A DNA stretch of 64,000 nucleotides from contig NZ_JALRMO010000001.1 in the NCBI RefSeq assembly GCF_023276405.1, positions 3,534,001 through 3,598,000 of the forward strand. Direction: 5' to 3'. The notes below the pieces were generated by a model. It saw only the letters and a program-made list of their open reading frames with translations, had not been told where the DNA came from and ran no database searches. Below are positions 23,720 through 33,900 of the stretch, piece after piece. The first letter of the stretch is position 1. Every line of letters begins with the position of its first letter. This DNA comes from Paenibacillus hamazuiensis. Its GTDB lineage: Bacteria > Bacillota > Bacilli > Paenibacillales > NBRC-103111. The position numbers and the translations under genes are program-made.

Positions 23720-26700
23720 ATGAAATCTGAAAAGCAAATTGAAGTAGACTTCATTCAAAAACTACAAGATTTAAAGTACACATATCGAGAAGACATTCGA
23801 GATAAAGTGTCTCTTGAGGCTAATTTCAGAGAACATTTTGAGAGATTGAATCGTGTTAAGTTAAGCGATTCTGAATTTGCACGTCTCAAGGACAGCATTA
23901 TCACTGCAGATGTATTTGTGGCCGCTAAAACGTTACGAGAAATTAATACTTTCAAACGCGATGATGGCATACCTCTACAATACACTCTAGTAAACATCAA
24001 AGATTGGTGCAAAAATGAATTTGAAGTGATAAATCAGTTGCGTATCAATACAGACAACAGTAACCACCGTTATGATGTTATTATTCTCATTAACGGTATT
24101 CCTGTTGTTCAAATTGAATTAAAGTCTCTACAAATTACACCCAAAAAAGCAATGGAGCAGATTGTAGATTATAAAAATGATCAAGGCAATGGGTACACCA
24201 ATTCGCTTCTTTGTTTTATGCAGTTATTTATCGTAAGCAATGAAACCAAAACATACTATTTTGCCAATAACCATAATGAACACTTTTGCTTTGATGCAGA
24301 TGAAAGATTTTTGCCAATTTATGAGTTTGCAGATGAGAAAAATAAAAAGATAACGAACCTATATGACTTTGCGGATAGATTTTTACCCAAATGCACCCTT
24401 GGGCAATTAATTAACCGATATATGGTTCTTGTTGTAAGTGAACAAAAACTGATGATTATGCGTCCTTATCAGATTTATGCTGTTAAGGCGATTATGGATT
24501 GCATTGAACAAAATCGTGGCAACGGCTACATTTGGCATACTACTGGGAGTGGAAAAACGCTCACTTCTTTTAAAGCATCTACACTTTTGAAAGACAATCC
24601 TGAAATTGAAAAATGTTTATTTGTTGTGGACAGAAAAGATCTTGATAGACAAACGCGCTTAGAATTTAATAAGTTTCAAGAGGGCTGCGTTGAGGAAAAC
24701 ACAAATACCGAAAGTTTGGTTAGGCGCCTTACTTCTGACGACTATAAAGACAAGGTGATTGTTACCACCATCCAAAAGCTTGGATTAGCCCTTGATGAGG
24801 ACAGCAGACGTAACCAAGAGAAAAAGAAAAAAGGTGAACTCACCTTTAAAGAAAGATTAGAGAAACTCAGGGATAAGCGAATGGCGATTATTTTTGATGA
24901 ATGCCACCGTTCCCAGTTTGGAGAAAATCACGATGCAATAAAGACTTTTTTTCCAAAAGCACAGCTTTTCGGCTTTACCGGAACACCAATTTTTGAAGAA
25001 AACTCCACATATAAGAAAATTGATGGCACCGTGGGCTCTTACAGAACAACAAAAGATGTTTTTCAGCAGGAACTTCATGCCTACACCATAACAAATGCAA
25101 TTGACGATGGTAATGTATTGCGTTTTCATATCGATTATTTCAAACCAGAAGATGATAAGAAGGCTGCAAAAGTTTCCTCTAAGGAATATAAGCAAGCAGT
25201 TGTCGAAGCAATCTTATCAAAGCATGATGCAGCAACATATAACAGACGGTATAATGCACTCTTTGCAACATCTTCGATTAATGACGCAATCGAGTACTTT
25301 GAACTGTTTAAAACACTGCAAGAGGAACTAAAAAATAGTGGAGATGAGAAATTTTATCCACTAAATATTGCTTGCGTCTTTTCTCCACCAGCTGAGGGCA
25401 ATAAAGATGTGAAACAGCTTCAAGAAGACCTTGTACAAGAAAAAGCCGACAATGAGCAGGAGCCCGATAAGAAAAAAGCAGCTCTTAAAGCTATTATTGA
25501 TGATTACAACGCCCAATTTGGCACGAACCACAGCATAAGCGAATTTGATTTGTATTATCAGGACGTGCAAAAACGTATTAAAGACCAACAATATCCGAAT
25601 GCAGATTATCCGCACAAAAACAAAATTGATATCACTATTGTTGTGGACATGCTGTTAACTGGCTTTGATTCTAAGTATTTAAATACTCTGTATGTTGATA
25701 AAAACTTGAAGCAGCACGGCTTAATTCAGGCTTTCTCAAGAACAAATCGTGTTCTAAATCCCACAAAGCCATATGGTAACATTATTGACTTTAGAGGGCT
25801 CGAAAATGAGGTCGATGATGCGATCAAACTCTTTTCCGGCACGGAAAGCAGCGAGAAGGTAAAAGAAATTTGGCTTGTTGATCCGGCTCCTGCCGTGGTT
25901 AAAAAGTTGGATAATGCTGTTGCCGAGCTGGAAAAATTCATGATATCACATGGGTTGGAGTGTAAACCGGAAGAAGTAAGCAACCTGAAGGGTGATATAG
26001 CACGCGCGGAGTTTATTGATAAATTCAAAGAGATACAGCGCCTTAAAACGCAGCTAGACCAATATACAGATATAAAAGAAGATCAGACAGCAATTATTGA
26101 GAAGTTGCTGCCTGAGGACACCTTGCGTGCATTCCGTGGAGCATATATTGAAACGGCTCAAAGGTTAAAGGCGCAGCAGGGCAAGGATATTGCGAATAAA
26201 GCGCCGGAAATCGAACAAGTCGACTTTGAGTTTGTTTTGTTCTCCTCTGCCATTATTGACTATGATTATATCATGTCGCTGATTTCAAAATTCACACAGC
26301 CTGATGTTCCCAAAAAAGAAAAAATGACCAAGAAAGAGTTGATTGACCTTATATCATCAACCTCCAATTTGATGGATGAACGAGAAGATATAGGAGAATA
26401 TATCAACACTTTGGAAGCTGGAAAGGGATTGGATGAAAAATCCATAAGGGCAGGCTATCAAAAATTCAAGGCAGAAAAATCGGCTAAAGAATTGGATGCA
26501 GTTGCAAATAAACATGACATAGAGTCAGCCTCATTGCAAGAATTTGTTGATAAAATTATGGAGCGTATGATTTTTGATGGTGAGAAGTTAAGCGACCTTT
26601 TAGAGCCTCTTGGCCTTGGCTGGAGAGACAGAACAAAGAAAGAATTGGAACTGATGGAAGATTTAATTCCGCTACTGAAAAAGTTGGCAGATGGACGTGA

Positions 26701-26728
26701 GATTGTGGGGTTAAAGGCATATGAGTAA
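23720..26728 (+). CDS. hsdR: Type I restriction endonuclease subunit HsdR
   Basis: 1,002 residues from ATG at 23720, with GAGGAGA seven bases upstream; the longer frame to 23672 lacks a site. The N-terminal nuclease domain has GIPVVQIELKS (Glu and Lys of the PD-(D/E)xK motif, about 126-136). The SF2 helicase motor follows: Walker A HTTGSGKT at 273-280, IIFDECHRSQFG, GFTGTPIF, and VDMLLTGFDS...QAFSRTNR. The C-terminal HsdM-binding helices end the protein. HsdR pulls DNA and cuts it far from unmethylated sites. It overlaps hsdS by 8 bases. The order R-S-(ATPase)-M is a single operon. Confidence 0.96.
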   Translation: MKSEKQIEVDFIQKLQDLKYTYREDIRDKVSLEANFREHFERLNRVKLSDSEFARLKDSIITADVFVAAKTLREINTFKRDDGIPLQYTLVNIKDWCKNEFEVINQLRINTDNSNHRYDVIILINGIPVVQIELKSLQITPKKAMEQIVDYKNDQGNGYTNSLLCFMQLFIVSNETKTYYFANNHNEHFCFDADERFLPIYEFADEKNKKITNLYDFADRFLPKCTLGQLINRYMVLVVSEQKLMIMRPYQIYAVKAIMDCIEQNRGNGYIWHTTGSGKTLTSFKASTLLKDNPEIEKCLFVVDRKDLDRQTRLEFNKFQEGCVEENTNTESLVRRLTSDDYKDKVIVTTIQKLGLALDEDSRRNQEKKKKGELTFKERLEKLRDKRMAIIFDECHRSQFGENHDAIKTFFPKAQLFGFTGTPIFEENSTYKKIDGTVGSYRTTKDVFQQELHAYTITNAIDDGNVLRFHIDYFKPEDDKKAAKVSSKEYKQAVVEAILSKHDAATYNRRYNALFATSSINDAIEYFELFKTLQEELKNSGDEKFYPLNIACVFSPPAEGNKDVKQLQEDLVQEKADNEQEPDKKKAALKAIIDDYNAQFGTNHSISEFDLYYQDVQKRIKDQQYPNADYPHKNKIDITIVVDMLLTGFDSKYLNTLYVDKNLKQHGLIQAFSRTNRVLNPTKPYGNIIDFRGLENEVDDAIKLFSGTESSEKVKEIWLVDPAPAVVKKLDNAVAELEKFMISHGLECKPEEVSNLKGDIARAEFIDKFKEIQRLKTQLDQYTDIKEDQTAIIEKLLPEDTLRAFRGAYIETAQRLKAQQGKDIANKAPEIEQVDFEFVLFSSAIIDYDYIMSLISKFTQPDVPKKEKMTKKELIDLISSTSNLMDEREDIGEYINTLEAGKGLDEKSIRAGYQKFKAEKSAKELDAVANKHDIESASLQEFVDKIMERMIFDGEKLSDLLEPLGLGWRDRTKKELELMEDLIPLLKKLADGREIVGLKAYE

Positions 26729-27989
26729 GAAAGAAAAGACGGTTTTAGTGCCAAAATTGAGGTTTCCGGAGTTTAACTCAAGTGGGGAATGGAAAGTATC
26801 TACTCTCAATTCACTTGCTATCAAAATAACAAATAAAAATAAAGATCGTTCTTTAACTCGAATTCTAACAAATTCCGCCACTGATGGCGTTGTAGATCAA
26901 AGTGAGTATTTTGAAAGAGAAATTGTAACACAAAGCAATATCGACAACTATTTTATAGTTGATGAGGGGGATTATGTTTATAACCCTCGCATTTCAACTT
27001 CTGCACCGGTAGGCCCTATTTCCAAAAATAAATTAGGAAAAGGTATAATGTCTCCGTTGTATACAGTATTTCGATTCAATAACCCTCGAAATGAATTTTA
27101 CGAGCAATATTTTAAAACCAATCTTTGGAATAGTTATTTAAAAACCGTTTCAAATACTGGAGCGAGGCACGATAGAATCAGTATATCAACAGAAAACTTT
27201 ATGAAGATGCCGCTTCCTTATCCTTCTGACGAAGAACAACAAAAAATTGCCGACTGCCTATCTTCCCTTGACGACCTCATCACCGCCGAGGATAAAAAGC
27301 TGTCAGCTCTTAGGGCACACAAAAAGGGGTTAATGCAGAAGCTGTTCCCTTCTGAGGGAAAAACTCTACCCGAGTGGAGATTCCCAGAGTTTAAAGATAG
27401 TGGAGAATGGACTAAGAAGACTCTTGGTCAATTGGGTAAACTTGTCTCAGGGTTAACTTATAGTCCAGATGATGTAAGAGAAACAGGGTTGCTAGTATTG
27501 AGATCTTCGAATATTAAAAATAGTGTAATTATATTGGATGACAATGTTTATGTAAGGACAGATATTAGTGGTGCAAATCTGTCTTTAGAAGGCGATATAT
27601 TAATTTGCGTACGTAATGGTTCAAAAACTTTGATAGGAAAAAATGCGATTATACCAAAGGATATGCCTTTGTGTACACATGGTGCGTTTATGACAGTCTT
27701 AAGAGCACAAAACCCACAATTTGTCTTTCAACTTCTTCAAACAACAGCCTATGAAAGGCAAGTAAAGGCTGATTTGGGTGCGACTATAAATTCAATTAAT
27801 GGAACCCAATTGGAAAAATATGTTTTTTTTATTCCGAAAGAACAAAAAGAACAACAAAAAATTGCTGACTGCCTCTCTACCTTAGATGAACTTATTACCG
27901 CACAGGCAAAGAAAATTGAAGCTTTGAACACTCATAAAAAAGGATTAATGCAAGGACTGTTCCCTTCCATTAAGGAGGTGGGAGAATGA
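26721..27989 (+). CDS. hsdS: Type I specificity subunit HsdS
   Basis: 422 residues with two target-recognition halves. Each begins near RFPEF and finishes with a conserved helix: EEQQKIADCLSSLDDLI...KKGLMQKLFPS (about residues 173-213) and KEQQKIADCLSTLDELI...KKGLMQGLFPS (about 373-415). The two TRDs are about 150 residues each and unrelated, so the target is bipartite and cannot be predicted. The repeated conserved helices set the spacer length and are hot spots for domain swapping. It overlaps the next gene by four bases (ATGA). Confidence 0.95.
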   Translation: MSKKEKTVLVPKLRFPEFNSSGEWKVSTLNSLAIKITNKNKDRSLTRILTNSATDGVVDQSEYFEREIVTQSNIDNYFIVDEGDYVYNPRISTSAPVGPISKNKLGKGIMSPLYTVFRFNNPRNEFYEQYFKTNLWNSYLKTVSNTGARHDRISISTENFMKMPLPYPSDEEQQKIADCLSSLDDLITAEDKKLSALRAHKKGLMQKLFPSEGKTLPEWRFPEFKDSGEWTKKTLGQLGKLVSGLTYSPDDVRETGLLVLRSSNIKNSVIILDDNVYVRTDISGANLSLEGDILICVRNGSKTLIGKNAIIPKDMPLCTHGAFMTVLRAQNPQFVFQLLQTTAYERQVKADLGATINSINGTQLEKYVFFIPKEQKEQQKIADCLSTLDELITAQAKKIEALNTHKKGLMQGLFPSIKEVGE

Positions 27990-29098
27990 GTATTATCTCA
28001 GATGAAAATGTACAGACTTTGGCAAAGCAACTTGTTGAATCGAGAAAAAACATTATTTTAGTGTTTGCCTTTAATGGAACCGGCAAAACACGACTTTCTG
28101 TTGAATACAAAAATATTACCAAAGAATTGAACGGCGGTAATCATTCCGGTGTTTATTATAATGCTTATAGTGAAGATTTGTTTGTTTGGGATAATGATAC
28201 GGAAAACACTGGTTCTCCAATAAAGCTGAATGTCATGCATTCCAGCCTGAATCAATATCATTCGTCAATGGATGAAGAAAAGCTTCGTGAAAAGCTAACT
28301 GCATACAAGCCAAAGTTTGATTTTAAGTTTAATTATCATACTGATACATCGCTTGGAATTAGCTCCATTAGTTTTTATCCGCAATCAGAAAGCGAAGAAC
28401 AACCTGAAGCTATAAAAATTTCTCGTGGTGAGCAACAAATTTTTATTTGGTGCCTGTTTCTCACAATGTTTGATGTTCAAGGCTGGACAGGTGAACAAAA
28501 TAGTCATTTCTTTATTGATGATCCTGTTTCAAGCTTAGATGACCATAACATCTTTATTACTGCATCAACAATAATGGATTTGATTGATGATCATTATGAG
28601 AATAGGAAGATCATTATTACAACTCACCACGTTGGACTTTTTTCTATTCTTTCAGACTGGCTGACAAAAGGCGAAAAAGCATCTTCGTATAAGAGATTTA
28701 CCCAAATGCATACCTTAAAAAACTCGTCCAATGAATTATTTTTGTTGGATTGTAAAAAAGATGTTTTTCTTTATCATCTTGAGTTACTGCAAATGTTACA
28801 GCATGCGATAAACGACAATCTGTTATATGCTTATCATTTCGCAATACTAAGACAAGTATTAGAAAACGTTTCCTCCTTTCTCGGCGTTGGACGAATATCG
28901 TATGTGCTTGAACAAATCGGAGTGGATGACACTGATGATGTAGCTCGAATAGTAAATACATTGTCGCATAAAACTGTTTTCCGGTACGAGGCAAAAGAAT
29001 TAGTTCCTGATAACGCAGAACTTTTATCAAATGTATTTAACAAGCTTCAAAATAAATATAATTTTGTATTACACATAGGTGGTGGTAACGATGCATGA
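27986..29098 (+). CDS. PrrC/RloC-like ATPase, putative anticodon nuclease
   Basis: 370 residues, between hsdS and hsdM and overlapping both. The N-terminal ABC ATPase has Walker A FNGTGKT at 29-35, signature SRGEQQ at 146-151, Walker B HFFIDDPVSSLD at 174-185 and the switch TTHH at 212-215. The C-terminal domain carries Arg289 and Glu293 (RQVLE) and His328 (NTLSHKT), with the same R-x3-E spacing as the Arg-Glu-His triad described for PrrC and RloC. In E. coli, PrrC is kept silent by the type Ic R-M enzyme and cleaves tRNA-Lys when a phage inhibits it. The same role here is inferred; no tRNA target is predictable. Confidence 0.8.
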   Translation: MSIISDENVQTLAKQLVESRKNIILVFAFNGTGKTRLSVEYKNITKELNGGNHSGVYYNAYSEDLFVWDNDTENTGSPIKLNVMHSSLNQYHSSMDEEKLREKLTAYKPKFDFKFNYHTDTSLGISSISFYPQSESEEQPEAIKISRGEQQIFIWCLFLTMFDVQGWTGEQNSHFFIDDPVSSLDDHNIFITASTIMDLIDDHYENRKIIITTHHVGLFSILSDWLTKGEKASSYKRFTQMHTLKNSSNELFLLDCKKDVFLYHLELLQMLQHAINDNLLYAYHFAILRQVLENVSSFLGVGRISYVLEQIGVDDTDDVARIVNTLSHKTVFRYEAKELVPDNAELLSNVFNKLQNKYNFVLHIGGGNDA

Positions 29099-30845
29099 TT
29101 TACAACAAAAACAATTAGGTGCAACCCTGTGGGCCATAGCAGATAAACTTCGCGGAGCGATGAATGCCGACGACTTTCGTGATTACATGTTGTCTTTTCT
29201 CTTCTTGCGCTATCTTTCAGATAACTATGAACAGGCAGCAAAAAAAGAACTTGGTAGCGATTATCTTTATTGTGAGAATGAAATTAAAAATATCTATGCT
29301 GCGAGTAAGCAGGATGAGACTATTAGTGTGATGAAAGAGCAGGCAGCAGATTATTTTAGCAAACAAAAATTAGAAGAAAATGAAAAAAAGATGGTGCTCG
29401 ATGATCATTTCACATTGTTTGAAAGTAAAAAGTTGACCCCGCTTATTATGTGGTATAATAACAACTTGGATCAAGTAGCCATGTTTGAAAAGCAAATGCG
29501 ACGTAAGCTTCATTACGTAATCAAGCCGCAGTATCTCTGGAGTAATATATACGAATTAGCTCGCACGCAAAACAAATACCTCTTGAAGACATTACAAGCT
29601 GGTTTTAAATTTATAGAAAATGAGTCTTTCGACAGTACGTTTCGTGGGTTGTTCTCAGAGGTGAATCTTGACTCTGATAAGCTTGGAAGAAATTACAACT
29701 CTCGCAATGCAATGCTGTGTTCGATTATAACCGAAATTTCTGAGGGGCTAGATGAATTTTCTAACGAAAGTGATCTACTGGGCAATGCCTACGAATACTT
29801 AATAAGTCAATTTGCTGCAGGATCAGGTAAAAAAGCTGGAGAGTTTTATACCCCCCAGCAGATTTCGACCATCCTTTCTCGAATCGTTATACTTGATAGC
29901 CAAAAACCAAGTGAAGGGAAAAAAAAGTATATTAATAACCTGCTGGACTTTGCTTGCGGCTCTGGTTCTCTTCTAATTAACGTTAAAAAGCAACTTGAGC
30001 CAAACAGCATTGGGCAGATATATGGACAAGAAAAGAATATCACGACTTACAATCTTGCGCGTATGAACATGCTCCTTCATGGATTCAAAGACTCTGAATT
30101 TCAAATATTTCACGGAGATTCATTATTGAATGATTGGGACATTTTCAATGAAATGAACCCAGCCAAGAAATTGGAGTGTGACGCAGTTGTAGCAAATCCA
30201 CCTTTCAGTTACCGTTGGGAGCCGAACGATACACTTGCTGAAGATTTTCGTTTTAAAAACTATGGATTGGCACCGAAATCAGCAGCAGATTTTGCTTTTC
30301 TACTTCATGGTTTCCACTTTTTAAGCGATAGTGGCACAATGGCAATCATTCTGCCACATGGTGTTTTATTCCGTGGTGGTGCAGAAGAAAAAATAAGGAC
30401 TAAATTGCTTAAGGACAATAATATCGACACGATAATAGGATTACCCGCAAACCTCTTTTTCTCTACTGGTATTCCGGTCTGTATTCTTGTGCTAAAAAAG
30501 TGCAAGAAATTTGATGATGTGCTGTTTATTAACGCAAGTGAGTACTACGAAAAGGGGAAACGTCAAAATATCTTATTGCCAGAGCATATTGACAGAATAG
30601 TTGACACATATCAATATCGAAAAGAAGATGACAAAAAATATTCTCGCCGTGTCTCCATGGAAGAAATTGAAAAGAACGGCTACAACCTGAATATATCAAG
30701 GTATGTAAGCACAGCTCCGGAAGAAGAAATTATTAATCTTGCGAAAGTAAAAGAGGACTTAGACTGCATTGAAAAAGATATAAATGAAGCCAAGGAAAAA
30801 CACAATCGGTTTTTAAGAGAGCTTGGGTTGCCGGAGTTGAAGTAA
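29091..30845 (+). CDS. hsdM: Type I DNA methyltransferase HsdM
   Basis: 584 residues from ATG at 29091 (MHDLQQKQLG) with AGGTGGTGG just upstream. An in-frame GTG at 29079 would be longer but is less well placed. An N-terminal helical domain (about 1-140) is followed by the SAM site FACGSGSLL (287-295) and the N6-adenine motif NPPF at 369-372, then a C-terminal helical tail. It methylates adenine in the HsdS target to protect the host. It is last in the operon, overlapping the PrrC-like gene by 8 bases. Confidence 0.96.
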   Translation: MHDLQQKQLGATLWAIADKLRGAMNADDFRDYMLSFLFLRYLSDNYEQAAKKELGSDYLYCENEIKNIYAASKQDETISVMKEQAADYFSKQKLEENEKKMVLDDHFTLFESKKLTPLIMWYNNNLDQVAMFEKQMRRKLHYVIKPQYLWSNIYELARTQNKYLLKTLQAGFKFIENESFDSTFRGLFSEVNLDSDKLGRNYNSRNAMLCSIITEISEGLDEFSNESDLLGNAYEYLISQFAAGSGKKAGEFYTPQQISTILSRIVILDSQKPSEGKKKYINNLLDFACGSGSLLINVKKQLEPNSIGQIYGQEKNITTYNLARMNMLLHGFKDSEFQIFHGDSLLNDWDIFNEMNPAKKLECDAVVANPPFSYRWEPNDTLAEDFRFKNYGLAPKSAADFAFLLHGFHFLSDSGTMAIILPHGVLFRGGAEEKIRTKLLKDNNIDTIIGLPANLFFSTGIPVCILVLKKCKKFDDVLFINASEYYEKGKRQNILLPEHIDRIVDTYQYRKEDDKKYSRRVSMEEIEKNGYNLNISRYVSTAPEEEIINLAKVKEDLDCIEKDINEAKEKHNRFLRELGLPELK

Positions 30846-30993
30846 GCTAGATTTCGCTATTAGGTGTTTGTCGGTCCAATAAATCATCCAAAGGTGATCT
30901 ACAATAATAATTTAGAGATGCCACCTTCACTTTGAAGAAACACTTTCATTTCTGCGTCTTAATACTTTTCAAGAAATTTATTAAGTCTTCTAA

Positions 30994-33900
30994 CTATATT
31001 GGCTGAATGCGAAAGACCACCTTCAACGAATGCGAAGGTGGCTTCTCATGCCAATTTATTGCTGACTCCCTGTTTTTTAATCCACCTCGTAAAAAACAGA
31101 ATACCGGATTGTTCTGCACATAAGTATACAGATTCAAACTCAGAGGATTATTCAAATCTCCTTCAACCGTATCTTGGCTTATGAATCGTCCCACAGTAGG
31201 GTCATAATACCGCGCCCTCAGGTAAATCAGTCCACTCTCGTCATCCTGTGGTTCACCTGTATAACGATATGGATTATCCATGATACCTGTCTTGCTAGTC
31301 AGATTACCCCAAATATCATAGTCATAAGTATTGATGTTGTTACCCGCGGCATCCTTGATCGCCACCACATCACCATGACCGTTGTAGAAGTAATATCCAC
31401 TCTTGCCGCTCGTATTGTCCTGTCTCCACAGCAGCTCGTTACCCCAAATGTTTCGGGCCTTCACGTTGCCACCGGCATCCAACTCCTCAATGACTTTACC
31501 ATTGAGATACACATAACGAGTCAGGTTCCCATTAACGTTCTTCGTTGCTCGCAGCCCATCCCCATAGTAGCTGTACGATGCCGATGTGCCCGCATTGTTG
31601 TTGAACGTCTTCAGCTCATTCACCGCATTGTACGTGAAATCCTGTGTACTATCTGGGATGTTCACTCCTGTCGACGTTTCCATCGTTAGTCGGTTGCCTT
31701 TGTCGTCATACGTGTATTTGTTCGTCCCGCTCGGCAAGTTTTCCTGCTGAATCCGATTGAGTCCGTCGTACTGGAACCCGTAGTTCGCCCCGTTGCGGTT
31801 AATCCTACTAATATTCCCGAAGCCATCGTATTCAAAAGACTCGGTCCAGGTGTTCGTACCGCTCACGGAATGGGTTTCCGCCACCAGTTCCTTAAAGGCA
31901 TCGGTCTTCTTCTCCTGCTTTAACCCATTAGCCATCGTCAAAGCATACTTATTCTCGTTGTTCGTAACCCCGTACGACGGTACTACCGTTCCCATTCCAG
32001 GATAGGCCACGGAGTTAATGCGGTTCAAGTTATCATACCCGTAAGTAATTTGCTGACCATCCGGATAGGTCAGTGTCTTCAGCCGATCAAAGCCGTCATA
32101 CCCCAGCGAGTAGGTTCTTCCTGCTGCCTTCTGCCAATCCATTCGTTTAAGGTTATCGTAGTGGTATTCAAGCGTCTCCCCTTCACTGCTGCTTATAGCG
32201 GTCAGCAAACGAGTCAACCCGTCGTAAGTGTTTTGCTTCCAATAGACTTCAGCCCCCGCCGGATTCACGATCGATATTCTGCTCTCTTCGTTGTAATCCG
32301 TGTACGTATACGTATATGCCTGTCCGGCCTTATCGGTATACCTACTCACCAGCCCGTTCTTGTTGTACTGGTACTGCTCCGCGGGATTCGTAAACAACGT
32401 CTTGGAAAGCAGCCACCCCAGTTCGTTGTATGTATTGAGTTTTTGCTGAGTGCCTCCCATGATCGTTTTGACCATGTTTCCAAACCGGTTGTACGTATAT
32501 TGGAACACTTGTCCCTTATCGTCTTTCAAATACGTCATGTTGCCCAGACCGTCGTATTTGTACTGGGTCGTCTGTGCTGCACCCTGGCCGTTTAAAATCT
32601 GCTGCTGGGATAGCTTGCCCAGGGGCGTGTACGTATACCGCGTTTCCCGGTTTTTCGTCAGGCTCTTCTCCACCACCTGCAGCGTGCGCCCTTCCCGGTC
32701 CTTGATCGTCCACGTCTCTTTACCGTCCGGCTCGACCACCCGTACGGTGCTTTGCGGAAACTGGGTGGCATTATTTAAAGAGGTAGCGGTATTGCCATAA
32801 TAATAGTTCGTTTGCTGCCCCAGCGCGTTGGTCGCCGTTTGAATATCACCGCTGCCTCCGTAAACGTAGGTCGTCTTCTTCGAGGCATCCCCGTACGGTT
32901 GCGTTTCTTTCAAAAGGACGCCGGTGCTGTCCATCACGTTTCTCAGCGTCAGGATCGTACTGCCGCCCACTTGGCGCTGCTGCTTTTCCACTTTCCCGTA
33001 CGGGGAGTAGGTTATGATCCCTTTCTCTCCGTCCGGCAATGTCTTGGTGATGGTCCGTGACGCATCGTCGTAGGCAAATTGGGTCGTCCGCGTTGCTGCC
33101 GGATTCGCTGCCGGTGCGAATATCGACTGCGTCAAGCGGTTTTTAAAGTCATAGCCGTAGGTCACGGAATTGTTATCCGGGTACGTTATTTTTTTAACCC
33201 GGTCGTACGCATCGTATTCCCGGGAAATGACCAGATTCGTCGGACCTTGTCCAGCGGCCAGCGTAGCTCCGATCGTTTCCCGGGTGATATGCAGCCCGCC
33301 GCCGTCATATTCCAGATTGCGCGTGGTTACGATGGCATCGTTAAACTGGCTGCCGGAACTCGCTTCTTTTATTTGCGTCGGTACTTTTTTCGCTGTATCA
33401 AACAACAAATATTCGGTCACGACCGTATCCGATACCGCCTGACCGGTGTTGGCGTCCGGATACGTATCCTTTGTCGTCACCTTATCGAGCGTATACAGCG
33501 GATAATGGTATTCCGCAAGATAGGGCCAACCATCATTGTCATACTCGGTAACGAAGTAGGAGATTGCACCGGTTCGTGATGTATAAGCATAACTTTCTTC
33601 ATACTGGACAAGACCGTCCGCGGATGTTTGCTTCAAGTAACTAAGCCGATGATCGGGATCCGCAATATACTGCCTTGTGACCTTATTGCCGTACGAGTCT
33701 TCCTCATACGTGACATATCCGTAATTATCGTAATCTTTTTTGCTGACAGTTGCGTAGTTCGATAAACCGGCTGGCAAATTGTTATATAATCCATAACGCA
33801 AAAAGTCCAGAATGTTCTGCGGCTTCGTATCTGCCGCTCCGCCGTCAACCCAGCGGATGATGCTCTTGGGATTCGGCTTGTTGACGTCATACCGGTACGA

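Larger units (their letters stand above)
17732..31107. mobile_element. Element 1: serine-recombinase element with Fic and type I R-M cargo
   Basis: About 13.4 kb inserted in the wapA RHS core. The right RHS flank ends CAG-AAT/AAC-AAT-CC and the left flank resumes CGTTGAGG...; joined they read QNNPLRYTDPSGHC without a shift. The ends are imperfect inverted repeats (acctcgtaaaaaacagaa versus acctcgttaaaaatagat) around GG, as expected for an attP split by a serine integrase. The content is recombinase, small element proteins, RHH regulator, Fic, XRE remnant, and hsdR-hsdS-PrrC-like-hsdM. No relaxase or conjugation genes were seen. It is AT-rich in the R-M part and more GC-rich in the recombinase part, implying a mosaic. 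Confidence 0.9.
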
